A DNA stretch of 32,519 nt from Oscillospiraceae bacterium (GCA_017406005.1 JAFQZI010000022.1:1-32519); one strand, 5' to 3'; counted from the stretch's first letter, positions 8,532-16,349 are shown. Made by a program: numbers and translations. Notes: a model not told the origin generated them from the sequence alone.

Positions 8532-9482
8532 ATGAAAAAAACACTATCTATTATTCTCGCCATTGCCATGGTGTTCGCCCTTGGTGCAGCCGCCTCTGCT
8601 GAAGGCAGCTTTACCGTCGGCATCTGCCAGCTCGTTCAGCATGCCGCACTTGATGCTGCAACCCAGGGCTTTATCGATGCTCTGACGGAAGAACTCGGTG
8701 ATGCAGTCACCTTCGATAACCAGAATGCTTCCGGCGACATCTCCACCTGTGCCACGATCTGCAATAACTTTGCAGCTTCCGGCGTTGACCTGATCCTCGC
8801 CAATGCCACTCCGGCTCTCCAGGCTGCTGCAGCTGCAACCGATACCATCCCTGTTCTTGGCACTTCCATCACTGAGTACGGCGTTGCGCTTGACCTGGAT
8901 GACTTCAATGGTGTCGTAGGCGGCAATGTTTCGGGCACGTCCGACCTGGCTCCGCTTGATCAGCAGGCTGCCATGGTAGTCGAGCTCTTCCCCGAGGCAA
9001 AGACCTGTGGTATTCTCTACTGCTCTTCTGAGGCAAACTCCGTCTACCAGGCAAAAGTTGTTAAAGAAGAACTGGAAGCAAAAGGAATCGAAGTTAAGGT
9101 TTCCACCTTTGCCGACTCCAACGATGTTGCAGCTGTGACTCAGGCACTGTGCGATGAAGTTGATGTTCTCTACATCCCGACGGACAATACGGCAGCATCC
9201 TGCGCTGAGGCTATCAGCAATGTGGCAGAGCCTGCAGGCATCCCCATCATTGCAGGTGAGGAGAACCTCTGCGTCGGCTGTGGTGTTGCAACACTCTCCA
9301 TCAACTACTATGACCTCGGTGTAACAACGGGCAAGATGGCTGCAAAGATCCTCAAGGGTGAAGCTGACATTTCAGAGATGCCTGTTGAGTACTTCCCGGA
9401 TCCCGTGAAAAAGTACAATCCTGAATTTGCGGATGCGTTCAACATTGCATTCCCGGATGATTATGTAGCGATTGAAGGATAA
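8532..9482 (+). CDS. trpX: ABC transporter substrate-binding protein, TrpX type (ABC_sub_bind family)
   Basis: This 316-residue exported protein starts MKKTLSIILAIAMVFALG and has a type I signal peptide ending near AASA-EG. There is no lipobox cysteine, so membrane anchoring is not evident. The body (FTVGICQLVQHAALDAATQGF, then NQNASGD near 65-71, VDLILANATPA near 85-95 and PVLGTSITEYGVAL near 107-120) follows the PF04392 family. These bind amino acids or related small molecules outside the membrane for a BPD_transp_2 permease. It is the first gene of a three-gene operon with a typical permease and ATPase order. The TrpX assignment rests on operon structure and family; members have been linked to tryptophan or tyrosine uptake, so the ligand is an inference. 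Confidence 0.8.
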   Translation: MKKTLSIILAIAMVFALGAAASAEGSFTVGICQLVQHAALDAATQGFIDALTEELGDAVTFDNQNASGDISTCATICNNFAASGVDLILANATPALQAAAAATDTIPVLGTSITEYGVALDLDDFNGVVGGNVSGTSDLAPLDQQAAMVVELFPEAKTCGILYCSSEANSVYQAKVVKEELEAKGIEVKVSTFADSNDVAAVTQALCDEVDVLYIPTDNTAASCAEAISNVAEPAGIPIIAGEENLCVGCGVATLSINYYDLGVTTGKMAAKILKGEADISEMPVEYFPDPVKKYNPEFADAFNIAFPDDYVAIEG

Positions 9483-9500
9483 TATCTCCGCGGTTAATCA

Positions 9501-10463
9501 ATGAGTTTATTGAATCTGTTTTCCAGGATGCCCTCGGCTTGTGCCCAGGGCATCCTCTGGGGTCTTATGGCCCTTGGTGTTTATATCACGTTCCGCGTTC
9601 TTGATATTGCCGACCTGAGTGTCGACGGTACGTTCGCTACCGGCGGTGCAGTCACGGTTATGCTGATTATTGCAGGCTATCCTGCGTGGCTGGCATTGAT
9701 CGTTGCGATCCTGGCCGGCATCGCTGCCGGGCTCTGCACCGGCCTTCTGCATACAAGGCTCGGCATACCGGCAATCCTCTCCGGAATCCTGACGCAGTTT
9801 GCACTATATTCCGTGAACCTCCATATCATGGGCATGAAAGCAAACCAGACGGCCAGCCTGAAGAAATACGGCATGTTCTTTGAGAACGGGAAAGGCTTTC
9901 TGGTTTCGTCCCGTTATATCCCGGCAGCTATCGGCGTCGGGCTTGCGCTTGCTGTGGTCGTCATTATGACCCTGTACCTGTATTTCGGCACCGAGCAGGG
10001 CAGCGCGATTCGCGCCACTGGCTCCAACCATGCCATGGCAAGTGCTCAGGGTATCAACATCAATAATATGAAGGTGCTCGGACTCGCAATCTCCAACGGT
10101 ATCGTTGCGCTCTCCGGCGGTTTGATGACCCAGTTCCAGGGCACGGCGGACGTCAACATCGGCCGCGGCGCGATTGTCATCGGCCTTGCATCCATTATCA
10201 TCGGCGAAGTGTTCTGTGATCTCTTCTTCCGCAAGGGTGCCAACTTCGCAATACGCATGTCGTTTGTCGTATTCGGAGGCATCCTCTATTATGCTGCCAT
10301 GACGATTATTCTCTGGCTGAAGATGGATCCGAACGACTTGAAGCTATTCACCGCAATCATTGTTGCGATCTTCCTTGCAGTGCCTTATCTGAAAGCGCAG
10401 GCAAAAACGTCGTTCAGCCATGCCGGAAAGCAGGCAGCGCTGGAAGGAAAGGGGGAGAAGTGA
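9501..10463 (+). CDS. trpY: ABC transporter permease, TrpY type (BPD_transp_2 family)
   Basis: This 320-residue polytopic protein has about eight hydrophobic helices. Its N-terminal region GILWGLMALGVYITFRVLDI and the following DLSVDGTFATGGAV are the typical start of this permease group. QGSAIRATGSNHAMASAQGI (about 167-186) is the cytoplasmic coupling loop, and LSGGLMTQFQGTADVNIGRG follows. It forms the membrane channel for the preceding binding protein and the following ATPase. The start is less certain than for its neighbours: no good Shine-Dalgarno lies just before ATG 9501, and an in-frame ATG at 9528 (MPSACAQGILWG) is the alternative. It lies 18 bases after trpX, and its stop abuts the ATPase start. 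Confidence 0.85.
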   Translation: MSLLNLFSRMPSACAQGILWGLMALGVYITFRVLDIADLSVDGTFATGGAVTVMLIIAGYPAWLALIVAILAGIAAGLCTGLLHTRLGIPAILSGILTQFALYSVNLHIMGMKANQTASLKKYGMFFENGKGFLVSSRYIPAAIGVGLALAVVVIMTLYLYFGTEQGSAIRATGSNHAMASAQGININNMKVLGLAISNGIVALSGGLMTQFQGTADVNIGRGAIVIGLASIIIGEVFCDLFFRKGANFAIRMSFVVFGGILYYAAMTIILWLKMDPNDLKLFTAIIVAIFLAVPYLKAQAKTSFSHAGKQAALEGKGEK

Positions 10464-11258
10464 TTGCTGAAAGTTAATAACATCTCCAAAACCTTCAACC
10501 CCGGAACCATCAACGAGAAAAAGGCGCTCGACAATCTGAGCCTCCACCTCAAAGAAGGCGATTTTGTTACGGTCATCGGGAGCAACGGAGCGGGCAAGAG
10601 CTCGGTTCTGAATGCAATTGCGGGCGTTTGGCCGGTGGACAGCGGCTCTATTGTGCTTGGGGGCGAGGATATTACCGGTTTGCCGGAATACCAGCGGGCG
10701 AAACTGATCGGCCGTGTTTTTCAGGATCCCATGATGGGCACTGCACCGGATATGTGGATTGAGGAGAACCTTGCCATCGCCATGCGCCGTGGGGAAAAGC
10801 GCAGGCTGAAATGGATGGTTACCAAACAGGACAGAGAGCTTTACCGCGAAAAGCTGAAAGAGCTTGGCCTCGGGCTGGAAGAACGGCTTCAGGTGAAGGT
10901 CGGATTGCTTTCCGGCGGACAGCGCCAGGCGCTGACGCTTCTGATGGCAACCCTGAAAAGCCCCAAACTCCTTCTCCTGGATGAGCATACAGCTGCACTG
11001 GATCCTGCCACTGCTGCCAAGGTGCTGGAACTGTCAGACAGCCTGATCGAAAGAAACAGGCTGACCACCCTGATGATTACCCACAATATGACGGATGCCA
11101 TCCGGCACGGCAATCGCCTCATCATGATGAATGCCGGACAGATTATCCTGGATATTGAAGGAGAAGAAAAAAAGCATCTGACGAAGCAAGACCTGCTGGA
11201 CAAGTTTGCCAAACTGGCAGGAAAGAATGAAGTATCAGATGCGGTTATGTTTTCCTGA
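10464..11258 (+). CDS. trpZ: ABC transporter ATP-binding protein, TrpZ type
   Basis: This 264-residue ATPase has Walker A GSNGAGKSS (39-47), a Q-loop at VFQDPMMGTAPDMW (about 85-98), signature LSGGQRQALTLLMA (149-162), Walker B LLLLDEHTAALD (169-180) and the switch histidine in MITHNM (H207). The start is a TTG immediately after the permease stop TGA. GGGGGAG sits 7 bases upstream, and no ATG or GTG fits this frame. It powers the upstream permease and binding protein. A terminator follows 18 bases after the stop, closing the operon. Histidine after the catalytic glutamate (DEHTAALD rather than DEPT) is common in this subgroup. Confidence 0.9.
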   Translation: MLKVNNISKTFNPGTINEKKALDNLSLHLKEGDFVTVIGSNGAGKSSVLNAIAGVWPVDSGSIVLGGEDITGLPEYQRAKLIGRVFQDPMMGTAPDMWIEENLAIAMRRGEKRRLKWMVTKQDRELYREKLKELGLGLEERLQVKVGLLSGGQRQALTLLMATLKSPKLLLLDEHTAALDPATAAKVLELSDSLIERNRLTTLMITHNMTDAIRHGNRLIMMNAGQIILDIEGEEKKHLTKQDLLDKFAKLAGKNEVSDAVMFS

Positions 11259-11275
11259 ACAGCAGAAAATAGAAG

Positions 11276-11314
11276 AAGAGACAGTTTTCTTTCATTGAAG
11301 GCTGTCTCTTTTTT
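11276..11314 (+). terminator. Rho-independent terminator after the ABC operon
   Basis: AAGAGACAG (11276-11284) pairs perfectly with CTGTCTCTT (11302-11310) across a 17-base loop, and the stem runs into a six-T tract. Confidence 0.8.
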
Positions 11315-11353
11315 CGCAATATCTTATGTTATGATTCCTGATATACTCATTTC

Positions 11354-11404
11354 TTGACAATCAGATTCTTATCGCGATATACTGTTTAATAATCGATCGC
11401 GATA
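11354..11404 (+). promoter_or_regulatory. Promoter with twin ATCGCGAT operator sites for the GPH-kinase operon
   Basis: TTGACA (11354-11359) and TATACT (11378-11383) are 18 bases apart. TATCGCGATA (11370-11379) is a perfect 10-bp palindrome overlapping the -10. A second ATCGCGAT (11396-11403, followed by A at 11404) lies 25 bases further on, centre to centre, around the start of transcription. This layout suggests strong repression by a dimeric regulator, not encoded here. The gene's ribosome site is AAAGGAGAG, just before the ATG at 11433. Confidence 0.7.
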
Positions 11405-11432
11405 CAAACAAAGAAAAAAGGAGAGATCAGTT

Positions 11433-12938
11433 ATGGATGAAAAAATCAGCGGCAGGAAGCCAAGCTACGGCTTTCTGAGCAGGTTGATGTACGGCATCGG
11501 TGAGTTTTTCGGTGGTGGCTGCTTTGTTATCATCAATTCCTTTTTCGCGGTGTTCCTGACCAAGGCGCTCGGCATGCCGACAGCGCTTGCAGGTACCATC
11601 CCAATGGTCGGCAAAATCTGGGATGCCATTACCGATCCCATTATGGGCAACATTACTGACCGCACCCGGTCAAAGTTTGGCCCTAAACGCTTCTATATCC
11701 TGATCGGGAGCTTTGCGGCGGCCATCACTTTTGTCCTGATGTGGTTGCGGGTTTCATCGGATTCCATGGCGGCAATGTACGTTTTCTATATTGTAATGTA
11801 CTGCCTGTTCAGCACGGGCTTTACCGTGTTCACCGTCCCGTACAGTGGCCTTCTTCCGGACATGATGGACGATTATACCATGCGGTCGAAGTTTTCAAAC
11901 ATGCGTATGGTGTGGTCTACCCTGGGGGCTATGGTGTGCGGCCTGGTTCCGACATTCATCATCCGGGATAATCTCGATCCCGCCGCCTATCTGCGCTGTG
12001 CGCTGATTTTTGGCGTGCTGTTTTTCATGACCTCCATCACGGTTTTCTTCGGTACTTGGGAGAAGCAGAAGGAGCCGGTTCAGTCCTCCCTCAAAGAGAG
12101 CTTTCCGCAGGCTGTCAGCGTCTTCCGGAGCCGCTCGTTCCGGCTTTTCCTGGGGCTGTATCTGTTCGGTCAGTGCGGGATGGACTTCATCTCCGGCATG
12201 GCAGTCTATTATGTGGACGATGTGCTGAACGGCTACCAGAACGGATATTTTACCCTGATTATGGCGGCACTGATGATTTCGCAGCTGCTGGGTATGGCGG
12301 TCTTTGGCCCCGTGATGAGCCGCACTTCCAAGAAGATGGCTATACTCATCGGTGCTCCTACGCGTCTGATCGGAATTCTGGGTCTGCTGGCCTTTTCGCA
12401 CGAAGGGGCAAACATCGTTCCGATCCTCTGTCTGACAGTCCTGATCGGTTTCGGCAACGCAGGATCTCTCACCGGCATTTTCGCCATCATGGCGGATATG
12501 GCTGACGTGGATGAGCTCATCACTTCCATCCGCCGCCCGGGCATCGTTTCCAGCATGGCTACTTTTATCCGGAAGGTATCTTCTGGTATTTCGGCGGCGC
12601 TGATTGGCATTTTGCTGGCAGCGGTGGGCTATGACGAGGTGGCTGCCAACGCCGGTGCCCGCCAGACGGCTTTCACGCAGAGAGGCATTGGAATCATCTT
12701 CGTGCTGGCACCGGCGATTCTTACACTGCTGCTGATTATTGTGGACGTGGTGTTCCCGATTACCGGTAAGGAATTTGACATGGTGCAGAGGATATTGCCC
12801 GCCGGCGGGGGGATGAACCCGCACCGGCTACCGCTGAAGAGAAGCAGGTTCTGGAAAAGGTCACCGGCTTCGCCTATGATGCCCTCTGGAGCAGGGAAAA
12901 CGCCGGACTGCGGCAAAAATGATGAGAGCCTTATATGA
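11433..12938 (+). CDS. GPH-family sugar:cation symporter with a 3' frameshift
   Basis: The open frame gives 501 residues with about 12 helices. It carries the GPH signature DPIMGNITDRTRSKFGPKRF (residues about 69-88) and the typical late motif ITGKEFDMVQR. After that the frame turns into a basic, Pro-rich tail (ILPAGGGMNPHRLPLKRSR) unlike the family. Reading one base back from about 12790 instead gives DIARRRGDEP, then EEKQVLEKVTGFAYDALW, the usual GPH C-terminus, ending at a TGA (12920-12922) that overlaps the next ATG as ATGA. So one base appears to be missing in the G run near 12789-12792, by mutation or sequencing error. The lesion touches only the cytoplasmic tail, so transport may survive. 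The substrate is unknown. The gene is coupled to the downstream kinase. Confidence 0.85.
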   Translation: MDEKISGRKPSYGFLSRLMYGIGEFFGGGCFVIINSFFAVFLTKALGMPTALAGTIPMVGKIWDAITDPIMGNITDRTRSKFGPKRFYILIGSFAAAITFVLMWLRVSSDSMAAMYVFYIVMYCLFSTGFTVFTVPYSGLLPDMMDDYTMRSKFSNMRMVWSTLGAMVCGLVPTFIIRDNLDPAAYLRCALIFGVLFFMTSITVFFGTWEKQKEPVQSSLKESFPQAVSVFRSRSFRLFLGLYLFGQCGMDFISGMAVYYVDDVLNGYQNGYFTLIMAALMISQLLGMAVFGPVMSRTSKKMAILIGAPTRLIGILGLLAFSHEGANIVPILCLTVLIGFGNAGSLTGIFAIMADMADVDELITSIRRPGIVSSMATFIRKVSSGISAALIGILLAAVGYDEVAANAGARQTAFTQRGIGIIFVLAPAILTLLLIIVDVVFPITGKEFDMVQRILPAGGGMNPHRLPLKRSRFWKRSPASPMMPSGAGKTPDCGKNDESLI

Positions 12939-13851
12939 TAAAAGCATTCTTCTCACGAGCGGTATCAGGAACTTCTTTCTTCGCTGGAGAAAGGAGGAAA
13001 CACTGAAGTGGATCGATGAAATCCACACGGCTCTTCCTGAACTGATTGAGAAGTGGAACATCACATCCTTTGTGCCCAATCAGATAGCAAGATATGGTCT
13101 GGTTCTTCAGGCTTCTTCGAAGGAACATGGAGAGATTGTGCTCAAATTCACGCCTGCCTTTATCAACCGGTTTGAACGGGAAGCGGAAGCGTACAGCATT
13201 CTGCCAAAATCCTATATGTGTGAAGTCATTGATATCGATTACCGGAATCGATGCCTGATTCTCAGGTGCATCCAACATGCCGGATATGCAGGCTTTGAGG
13301 ACACCCTGAAGCTGACAACTTTCTTCGGGCATGCGATCCGGGATGCCGTAAAGTATACGGGGCAGCCGCTGAATCATATCGGTTTTTACCGGCAGGAATT
13401 GAAAAAGCGCTGTGATGACACCAAAGAACTTCGGTTCCATGACAGGGAGATTAAAGAGGAGCTGAAGACCGCGTGGGTTCTGTACAGCGAGGCGTTTCAG
13501 GATGCAGACCTGTACATTCTTCACGGAGACCTCATTGATCTGAACATTCTGGATGACGGCACCCGATATTATGGTGTGGATCCCATCGGGTTCCTTGCAC
13601 CCATTGAGCTGGAATGTGTGCGGTTTATACGAAATGATGTGAGAAATCATCCGGAATCCGGATTCCGCCGGCGGTTCGACATGCTGGCGTCTTACTTTGA
13701 AGGCTTTGTGGATAAAAGTCGGCTGATTCAGATGTTCATCATTGATATGGCCTACTGCACCTATAACAGCGTCTTTGAAAACGATACTCCGGACGAAACG
13801 GAAGTCGATCTGGAGTTGCTTCGTATTGCCAGAGAATGCCTGAGCTCATAA
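12919..13851 (+). CDS. APH(6)/hydroxyurea-type small-molecule phosphotransferase
   Basis: This 310-residue protein has a kinase fold of the aminoglycoside/hydroxyurea phosphotransferase family (PF04655). Visible parts are an ATP-site lysine in EIVLKFTP (K76), the catalytic loop LHGDLIDLNIL (201-211; D204, N209) and the metal-binding segment GVDPIGFLAPIELECVRFIRND (from G219, D221), a hallmark of this family. Known members phosphorylate streptomycin-type drugs or hydroxyurea; many chromosomal ones have unknown substrates. No strong ribosome site precedes the ATG. The start overlaps the frame-corrected stop of the upstream transporter (ATGA), so translation is probably coupled. That pairing argues for phosphorylation of an imported compound rather than drug resistance, but this is an inference. 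Confidence 0.75.
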   Translation: MMRALYDKSILLTSGIRNFFLRWRKEETLKWIDEIHTALPELIEKWNITSFVPNQIARYGLVLQASSKEHGEIVLKFTPAFINRFEREAEAYSILPKSYMCEVIDIDYRNRCLILRCIQHAGYAGFEDTLKLTTFFGHAIRDAVKYTGQPLNHIGFYRQELKKRCDDTKELRFHDREIKEELKTAWVLYSEAFQDADLYILHGDLIDLNILDDGTRYYGVDPIGFLAPIELECVRFIRNDVRNHPESGFRRRFDMLASYFEGFVDKSRLIQMFIIDMAYCTYNSVFENDTPDETEVDLELLRIARECLSS

Positions 13852-13860
13852 TATAGCAAA

Positions 13861-14026
13861 CTCCCTCACTTAACTCGCGACAAAGTGCTGAAATCGAAAG
13901 CCTCTGGAAACTATTCAGTTCAACATTATTTCTCCCTTTTTAGCTCGCGAAGGAGCACCAAAATCGAGGTACAATGTTGTCTTCGCGAGCAATATGTACG
14001 CACCAATGACGAAGTAGCTGAATAGC
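13861..14026. repeat. Intergenic cluster of imperfect direct and inverted repeats
   Basis: Two similar units start with CTCCCT at 13861 and 13932. Each continues into CTCGCGA and then an AAATCGA block about 15-20 bases later. GCTCGCGAA (13942-13950) is inverted as TTCGCGAGC (13982-13990), and CTATTCAG (about 13911-13918) is inverted as CTGAATAG (about 14017-14024). The 16-mer GTACAATGTTGTCTTC (13969-13984) recurs in opposite orientation at 24061-24076. No open frame of interest lies here. It resembles a mobile intergenic repeat of REP or MITE type. Confidence 0.55.
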
Positions 14027-14033
14027 TGCGCAG

Positions 14034-14063
14034 CAAAAAAACCACCGGCCTTTCGCCGGTGGT
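14034..14063 (-). terminator. Terminator of the PHP-domain gene
   Basis: ACCACCGGC (14041-14049) and GCCGGTGGT (14055-14063) form a perfect 9-bp stem with a 5-base loop. On the reverse strand it is followed by seven T residues. It begins 4 bases beyond the stop of the leftward gene at 14068. Confidence 0.85.
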
Positions 14064-14067
14064 GATT

Positions 14068-14724
14068 TCAGATCCGCCGCAGTGCTTTCCGGGCAGCTGC
14101 GCTGCGGGAATAAAAGCGGACCCAGAACGGAGATTCTTTTCCGAATACCTTTGCAGATTGAATTGAGATGCGTAATTCCTCCGCAGTATGGAAATCCGGC
14201 AGTTCCAGCCCCATAGCGCCAAGCTCCGGAACTCCGTGCGCATCCGACCCTGCAATGCCGCTCAGCCCATGTTCCGCAGCAAATCGGTTTGCCGCACGGT
14301 TCATTTCCAGCCGATTGCGCGCATTGCTGATCTCAATTGCATCCAGAAAAGGGAGATATTCCTCCATTTCTGCTTCCGTCCACCCATGGCGCGCCATGGC
14401 ATAGGGATGAGACAGTGCAATAAAGGCACCCTGCTCTTTCAACTGCCGGAAAGCCGTGAGAGGTTCCATTCTTTTCGGCAGCTCCTCCTGAACGAAGAGT
14501 GCCAGTATTTCCCCGTGTGTTGTCAGGATCTCTTCCCCCACAATCACATCATCCGGGTGGGATTTCTGAAGCTCCAGTGCGCCGGCAATCGTATTATGAT
14601 CCGTCAGGACCAGTTTCCCGAGTCCAAGCTCTTTCGCCCGCCGATAGAGTTTCTCTCCCGTGGAGAGAGAATCCGGAGAGGCAATGCTGTGGACATGGAA
14701 ATCAACTTTTATCATTTCATTCAT
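14068..14724 (-). CDS. PHP-domain metal-dependent phosphoesterase
   Basis: From ATG 14724 this gives 218 residues. The PHP metal motifs are in order: DFHVHS near the N-terminus, LTDHNT about 35 residues later, SHPYA in the middle and GSDAHG near the end. PHP proteins of this size include TrpH/YciV-like nucleoside bisphosphate phosphatases and other phosphoesterases; the substrate here is not known. The frame stays open upstream to an ATG at 14793, but that would add a hydrophobic leader inside the divergent CDP-alcohol transferase gene, so it is rejected. ATG 14715 (MIKVDFHVHS) is a second choice. No strong ribosome site marks either. A strong terminator follows at once. Confidence 0.8.
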   Translation of the reverse strand: MNEMIKVDFHVHSIASPDSLSTGEKLYRRAKELGLGKLVLTDHNTIAGALELQKSHPDDVIVGEEILTTHGEILALFVQEELPKRMEPLTAFRQLKEQGAFIALSHPYAMARHGWTEAEMEEYLPFLDAIEISNARNRLEMNRAANRFAAEHGLSGIAGSDAHGVPELGAMGLELPDFHTAEELRISIQSAKVFGKESPFWVRFYSRSAAARKALRRI

Positions 14725-14771
14725 CGTATTGCACTGACTTACATTTTTGTACTGATAAAGAAGGGTTAAAA

Positions 14772-15371
14772 ATGGAAAAGCAAAAAAAGACATTCTCCGA
14801 TTATTGTCGGATATGGTTCAAAGGTTTTGGAGACACCTGCGCCGCATTCCTGCTGAAAATCGGGCTTACGGCGAACATGGTTACCATCATCGGCTGCATC
14901 GGGCATATTATTCCCTGCTTGCTCGCCTTTTATGGCCGTTTCTTCTGGGCGGGTTTCCTGCTGGGTGTTTTTTCGATTTTGGACTTTATCGATGGGTCGA
15001 TGGCCAGAATGTCAACCGGAGGAACCGGAACAAAGTTTGGTGCAGTGCTGGATTCCACAACCGACCGCTATGCCGAATTCCTGATTTTTGGGGGAGTCCT
15101 GCTTTATAATGCGGCACGCGGCAGCACGCTTTGGGTTGCAGTGTGTGTTGCGGCAATGATGGGCTCGTTTCTTGTTCCGTATACGCGGGCAAAAGGCGAA
15201 ATATACGGGTTGAATATGCGCCTGGGGATCATGTCCCGCCTGGAGCGCTATCTCGTGCTGGGGATCTCCCTGATGATCGGTTATCCTAATATCGGCATGG
15301 TGATCATCGCCGTTCTCGGCAACATCACTGCCCTCCAGCGCCTTCTGTATATGAAGAAGGAACTGAAGTAG
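14772..15371 (+). CDS. CDP-alcohol phosphatidyltransferase family membrane protein
   Basis: This 199-residue membrane protein carries the CDP-OH-P signature D-F-I-D-G-S-M-A-R (71-79) followed by G90, D94 and D98 (FGAVLDSTTDR). The gap between AR and the glycine is 10 residues instead of the usual 8. Several helices follow, and the protein ends with a basic tail. The family joins a CDP-linked lipid or alcohol to an acceptor alcohol at the cytoplasmic membrane. The AVLDSTTDR part is closest to inositol-phosphate synthase-type members, so a phosphatidylinositol-phosphate-like product is possible but unproven. ATG 14772 is chosen because AAGAAGGG (14758-14765) precedes it; upstream open frame runs antiparallel to the PHP gene and is ignored. 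It is convergent with the next gene, with only 9 bases between stops. Confidence 0.8.
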   Translation: MEKQKKTFSDYCRIWFKGFGDTCAAFLLKIGLTANMVTIIGCIGHIIPCLLAFYGRFFWAGFLLGVFSILDFIDGSMARMSTGGTGTKFGAVLDSTTDRYAEFLIFGGVLLYNAARGSTLWVAVCVAAMMGSFLVPYTRAKGEIYGLNMRLGIMSRLERYLVLGISLMIGYPNIGMVIIAVLGNITALQRLLYMKKELK

Positions 15372-15380
15372 GCTCTTATG

Positions 15381-16349
15381 TCACATCTTCAGGTCGACCG
15401 GATCACCGAATATATCATCTGCACCGACCCCGGCCGCATCGACCGTGTACCATGCCGAGGTTGCCGTGTGATAAGTGCCGTCCCCATTGTTCACGATTTC
15501 ATAAAGATGCACGGAGAACGTCCCATCCGCGTTTTCCTCCACGTCTGCTTCAGGTGGATAGAAATTGTGATGCCTGTAATAATACATCTGCGCCATGCGG
15601 CCGATTTCCTCAGCACCGCATGAATTCCTCTGAAGAAAAACACGCGGGTTGTACAGGAACGTACCGTAGAAGTCTGTATTCACATCAGCATTCAGGAGCA
15701 TTGATCCCTGAACGTAGGAAAGCGTGAGGCTCCGGAATGGCACGGTTTCCCCGGTCTGAGAAATGATCTTCGTCACATTCACCGTGTAATCCCCGCTGCC
15801 CTCTATCTCCAGATACCAGATTCTGCCATCGGAAAAATGCAGTTCCGCGTAACCTGAATTCAGCACAAGCCAGCTTTTCAGCTCTCTGCCTTCAATGAGC
15901 TCGTAAACCACTCCGGCGTCGGCCGGACTCATTTCATAAGAGCCGTCGAGGATTGTGCTCCCTGGTCCGCCTGCGAGAGTAGCCTGGTTCCGTTCAATGT
16001 ACAGCCTGACGGAATCATCATTGATCTCGAGAGAGAGCGTCTTAAACCAGCCGGAAACATCGCCGCCCCTGGAATCATAAACATTCTCAATGCGGTAGGA
16101 GCCCTGATGAGAGTTCTCCGAAGCAGAGACAAAGTCCAGAATGTAATAGGATTCATACCATGAGTCCGAAAAAAAATAACAGTGCAGAACAAGATTGTCG
16201 GCAACACTTCCGGTGAAGTCAAGCCAGTATTTCGGCATTCCGTTTTCATAGTAGACATATGCCGAGTTGATTGCCTTTTCCGCCATAGCAGGTGCTCCGG
16301 CAGATAATACGAGCAGAAGCACGAGTAATAATGAGAGCCATTTTTTCAT
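15381..16349 (-). CDS. Secreted protein of unknown function
   Basis: This 322-residue protein starts MKKWLSLLLVLLLVLSAG with a type I signal peptide ending near AMA-EK. The rest is rich in aromatic residues and short beta-like stretches, with no catalytic motif that I recognise. The C-terminal part (GRMAQMYYYRHHNFYPPEAD, then DGTFSVHLYEIVN and HTATSAWYTVD) resembles a small domain often seen at the end of exported Clostridia proteins, where it follows cell-wall or lipoprotein parts. AAAGGATG lies about 7 bases before the ATG, which supports the start. It is probably monocistronic. The function cannot be named. Confidence 0.7.
   Translation of the reverse strand: MKKWLSLLLVLLLVLSAGAPAMAEKAINSAYVYYENGMPKYWLDFTGSVADNLVLHCYFFSDSWYESYYILDFVSASENSHQGSYRIENVYDSRGGDVSGWFKTLSLEINDDSVRLYIERNQATLAGGPGSTILDGSYEMSPADAGVVYELIEGRELKSWLVLNSGYAELHFSDGRIWYLEIEGSGDYTVNVTKIISQTGETVPFRSLTLSYVQGSMLLNADVNTDFYGTFLYNPRVFLQRNSCGAEEIGRMAQMYYYRHHNFYPPEADVEENADGTFSVHLYEIVNNGDGTYHTATSAWYTVDAAGVGADDIFGDPVDLKM

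Noticed and set aside
12785-12795. Programmed -1 frameshift in the GPH transporter
   Set aside because: The junction CAG-AGG-ATA has no X-XXY-YYZ slippery heptamer and no obvious stimulatory hairpin right after it; mutation or sequencing error is simpler.
11895-12824. A 309-codon reverse frame opposite the GPH transporter
   Set aside because: It is antisense to a gene with clear transmembrane pattern and has no start signals.
12988-13005. Internal start for the kinase gene after AGAAAGGAGG
   Set aside because: No in-frame ATG, GTG or TTG follows at proper distance; only a CTG does, and the upstream ATGA overlap explains initiation.
14725-14793. Longer N-terminus for the PHP-domain protein
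   Set aside because: It would overlap the divergent CDP-alcohol transferase gene, adds a leader not seen in PHP proteins, and GGAG is only 2 bases from that ATG.
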